This document shows positions 62,410 to 64,000 of a stretch of DNA of 64,000 nt, in pieces. The notes under the pieces were generated by a model, which was not told the origin of the DNA, ran no database searches, and saw nothing but the letters and a program-made list of their open reading frames with translations. Numbering within the stretch: the stretch's first letter is position 1; every line of letters starts with the position of its first letter. This DNA comes from Paragemmobacter amnigenus (GTDB lineage: Bacteria > Pseudomonadota > Alphaproteobacteria > Rhodobacterales > Rhodobacteraceae), in assembly GCF_009908265.2 (NCBI RefSeq), contig NZ_JAAATX020000004.1, positions 1-64,000 on the forward strand, written 5' to 3'. Made by a program: the position numbers and the translations under genes.

Positions 62410-63525
62410 ATGACCACAGCCTTCTACACCGACGAACGCACCTTCTGGCACCATGGCGGCAACTATGCCCTGACCCTGCCCGTCGGCGGCCCCGTCGGCC
62501 ATTTCGTCCAGCCCGGCGGCGGCCTGCCCGAAAGCCCCGAAACCAAGCGCCGCCTGAAGAACCTGATGGAGGTGACGGGCCTGATGCGCGACCTCTCCCT
62601 CCGCTCGGCCGATCCCGTCACGCGCGACGAACTGCTGCGCGTCCACCCCGCGTGCTACCTCGACCGCTTCAAGGACCTCTCCGATGCCGAAGGCGGCGAG
62701 CTTGGCCCCCGCGCCCCCTTCGGCCGCGGCGGGTACGAGATCGCCACCCTCTCCGCCGGTCTTGCCACCGCTGCGCTGCGCGCCATCCTGCGGGGCGAGG
62801 TGACGAATGCCTACGCCCTCTCGCGCCCGCCGGGGCACCATTGCCTGCCCGACAAACCCAACGGCTTCTGCCTGTTGGCCAATATCGCCATCGCCATCCG
62901 CGCGGCACAGGCGGCGGGCCTTGGCCGCCGCTTCGCCGTCATCGACTGGGACGTCCACCACGGCAACGGGACCGAGGCGATCTTCCTGTCGGACCCCGAC
63001 GTCCTGACCATCTCGCTGCATCAGGACCGCAACTATCCCACCGATACCGGCGGCGCCGATGTGCGGGGCGAGGGGGCGGCGCGCGGCACCAACCTGAACA
63101 TCCCCCTGCCCCCCGGCACCGGCCACAAGGGCTATGTCGAGGCGTTTTCCCGCCTCGTCCTGCCCGCGCTCCACGCCCACCGCCCCGACGCGATCATCGT
63201 CGCCTGCGGCTTCGATGCCGCCGCCCTCGACCCGCTCGGCCGGATGCTCGCCACCGCCGCCACCTTCCGCGAGCTGACCCGCCTGACGCGTCTGGCGGCC
63301 GAGACGCTCTGCGACGGTCGCCTCCTCCTCGTCCACGAGGGCGGCTATTCCGAGGTCTACGTCCCCTTCTGCGGCCATGCCGTGATCGAAGAGCTTTCGG
63401 GCAGCCGCATCACCGCGCCAGACCCTCTCGCCCCCACCCTCGCCGCGCGCCAACCCGATGCCCGCTTCGACGCCTTCGTCAGCGGCTGGATCGACGATCT
63501 GGAACGCGGCCTTTCCGCGCCCTGA
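62410..63525 (+). CDS. Histone deacetylase-family (class II-like) amidohydrolase
   Basis: The 371-residue zinc amidohydrolase has the HDAC signature: SRPPGHHCLPDKPNGFC (catalytic His pair), DWDVHHGNGTEAIF (zinc Asp and His), ISLHQDRNYPTDTG and FDAAALDPLGRM. Bacterial members deacetylate acetylpolyamines or small amides. The Asn-tyrosine region near the end is EGGYSEVYVPFCG, retaining the catalytic Tyr. Confidence 0.93.
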   Translation: MTTAFYTDERTFWHHGGNYALTLPVGGPVGHFVQPGGGLPESPETKRRLKNLMEVTGLMRDLSLRSADPVTRDELLRVHPACYLDRFKDLSDAEGGELGPRAPFGRGGYEIATLSAGLATAALRAILRGEVTNAYALSRPPGHHCLPDKPNGFCLLANIAIAIRAAQAAGLGRRFAVIDWDVHHGNGTEAIFLSDPDVLTISLHQDRNYPTDTGGADVRGEGAARGTNLNIPLPPGTGHKGYVEAFSRLVLPALHAHRPDAIIVACGFDAAALDPLGRMLATAATFRELTRLTRLAAETLCDGRLLLVHEGGYSEVYVPFCGHAVIEELSGSRITAPDPLAPTLAARQPDARFDAFVSGWIDDLERGLSAP

Positions 63526-63602
63526 TCCGCCATCCTCCCCCTTGCCCCGCCGCCCCCGCCCGCATAGCCAGACCCGCGACCCCTGCCCCGCATAGGCCCC
63601 AC

Positions 63603-64000
63603 ATGACCCGCACCGACGCCGCCTTCGACTTCCTCGCCACCCGCGCCTCCTACCCGTCCAAGGCCATGACCGGCCCCGCCCCAGACCGCGCCGCGCTGGA
63701 GCCGATCCTCGCCGCTGCCCTGCGCGTGCCCGACCACGGCAACCTGCAACCGTGGCGGCTGGTGGTGGGCGGGCGCGAGGCGCTGTCCCGCTGGGCCGAT
63801 CTGGGCGAGGCGCGGGCGCGCGAGATGGGCGACGACCCCGTCCGCATCGAAAAGGGGCGCGGGCAGTTCGACCGCTCGCATCTGGCGGTGGTGGTGATCG
63901 CCAGCCCCGTCCCGGCGGAAAAGGTGCCCGAAATCGAACAGACGCTGTCGGCGGGCGCTCTCTGCCTGAACCTCGTCAACGCGGCCACCGCCGCCGGATG
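63603..64000 (+). CDS. Nitroreductase family protein (cut by the window end)
   Basis: The first 132 codons run to the window edge. MTRTDAAFDFLATRASYPSK, then ALRVPDHGNLQPWRLVV with the FMN-binding Pro-Asp-His-Gly-Asn segment, and SHLAVVVIASPVP identify an FMN nitroreductase of the YdjA-like small type. The reaction cannot be specified. Confidence 0.88.
   Translation, partial: MTRTDAAFDFLATRASYPSKAMTGPAPDRAALEPILAAALRVPDHGNLQPWRLVVGGREALSRWADLGEARAREMGDDPVRIEKGRGQFDRSHLAVVVIASPVPAEKVPEIEQTLSAGALCLNLVNAATAAG

Overview
The window is GC-rich, densely coded DNA from an alphaproteobacterium, almost certainly a chromosome segment of a Rhodobacterales (Rhodobacter/Paracoccus-like) species. The main markers are GcrA, an NDUFS4-type complex I subunit, a FeS-type bacterial cryptochrome/photolyase, a CutF/PCu(A)C copper pair, short hairpins of the CATCTTGG...AATACTC type between genes, and codon use strongly biased to G/C at third positions. 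I see no phage, CRISPR array, complete insertion sequence or rRNA. There is one tRNA gene (Arg, anticodon UCU).

Layout. 0.2-5.6 kb: a 27-residue membrane microprotein and XpaC face a minus-strand set of zinc-ribbon protein, SPFH/GYF protein, DUF2927 lipoprotein and TelA. 5.7-8.2 kb: purC, a PfkB sugar kinase and dtd. 8.2-12 kb: an acyl-CoA synthetase and an ABCB-type exporter. 12.1-18.8 kb: a plus-strand run of small-molecule enzymes (HAD dehalogenase, three alpha/beta hydrolases including a PcaD homologue, a serine/threonine dehydratase, a Tet-type MFS pump and an enolase-superfamily dehydratase). 18.8-20.1 kb: a secreted protein carrying an almost perfect eukaryotic ubiquitin in front of an autotransporter-like beta-barrel, next to tRNA-Arg. 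20.1-25.1 kb: GNAT, complex I accessory subunit, uvrB, NYN ribonuclease and an orphan ParA. 25.1-27.3 kb: a small accessory patch of lipoproteins, membrane microproteins, palindromic REP-like repeats and one distinctly AT-rich gene. 27.3-32.6 kb: lepA, an agmatinase-family enzyme, LMW tyrosine phosphatase, a copper chaperone preceded by a CutF-like sensing leader, and rpmB. 32.9-38.4 kb: meaB, hrpB, an MFS transporter and DUF1993. 38.6-42.2 kb: argD-GNAT-argF and the divergent gcrA. 42.3-52.1 kb: the cell-shape operon mreBCD-mrdA-rodA, followed on the same strand by two 2-hydroxyacid dehydrogenases and AsmA. 52.5-64 kb: a possible nuclease-fold protein, leuA with a leucine leader peptide, SDR, FeS-BCP photolyase, rimO, CDGSH, DUF393, dgkA, an Impact-family protein, DUF6455, an M48 lipoprotein protease, DUF167, an HDAC-family deacetylase and the start of a nitroreductase.

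Most of the window is housekeeping: purine, arginine and leucine synthesis, DNA repair, translation quality control and elongasome assembly. Three things stand out. (1) The ubiquitin-autotransporter fusion keeps all seven ubiquitin lysines and the Ile44 patch but ends Arg-Leu-Arg-Gly-Pro, so it looks built to be displayed or released rather than conjugated. (2) There are leader-peptide regulators: a CutF-type copper leader whose proline stall site overlaps a helix hiding the next gene's Shine-Dalgarno, a leucine leader before leuA, and a possible arginine-rich leader before argD. (3) A dispersed family of short hairpins sits between genes. Their stems vary by compensatory change around a constant CTGGCG, CTGCG or TGACGCA centre, and the larger clusters are arranged as mirror images.
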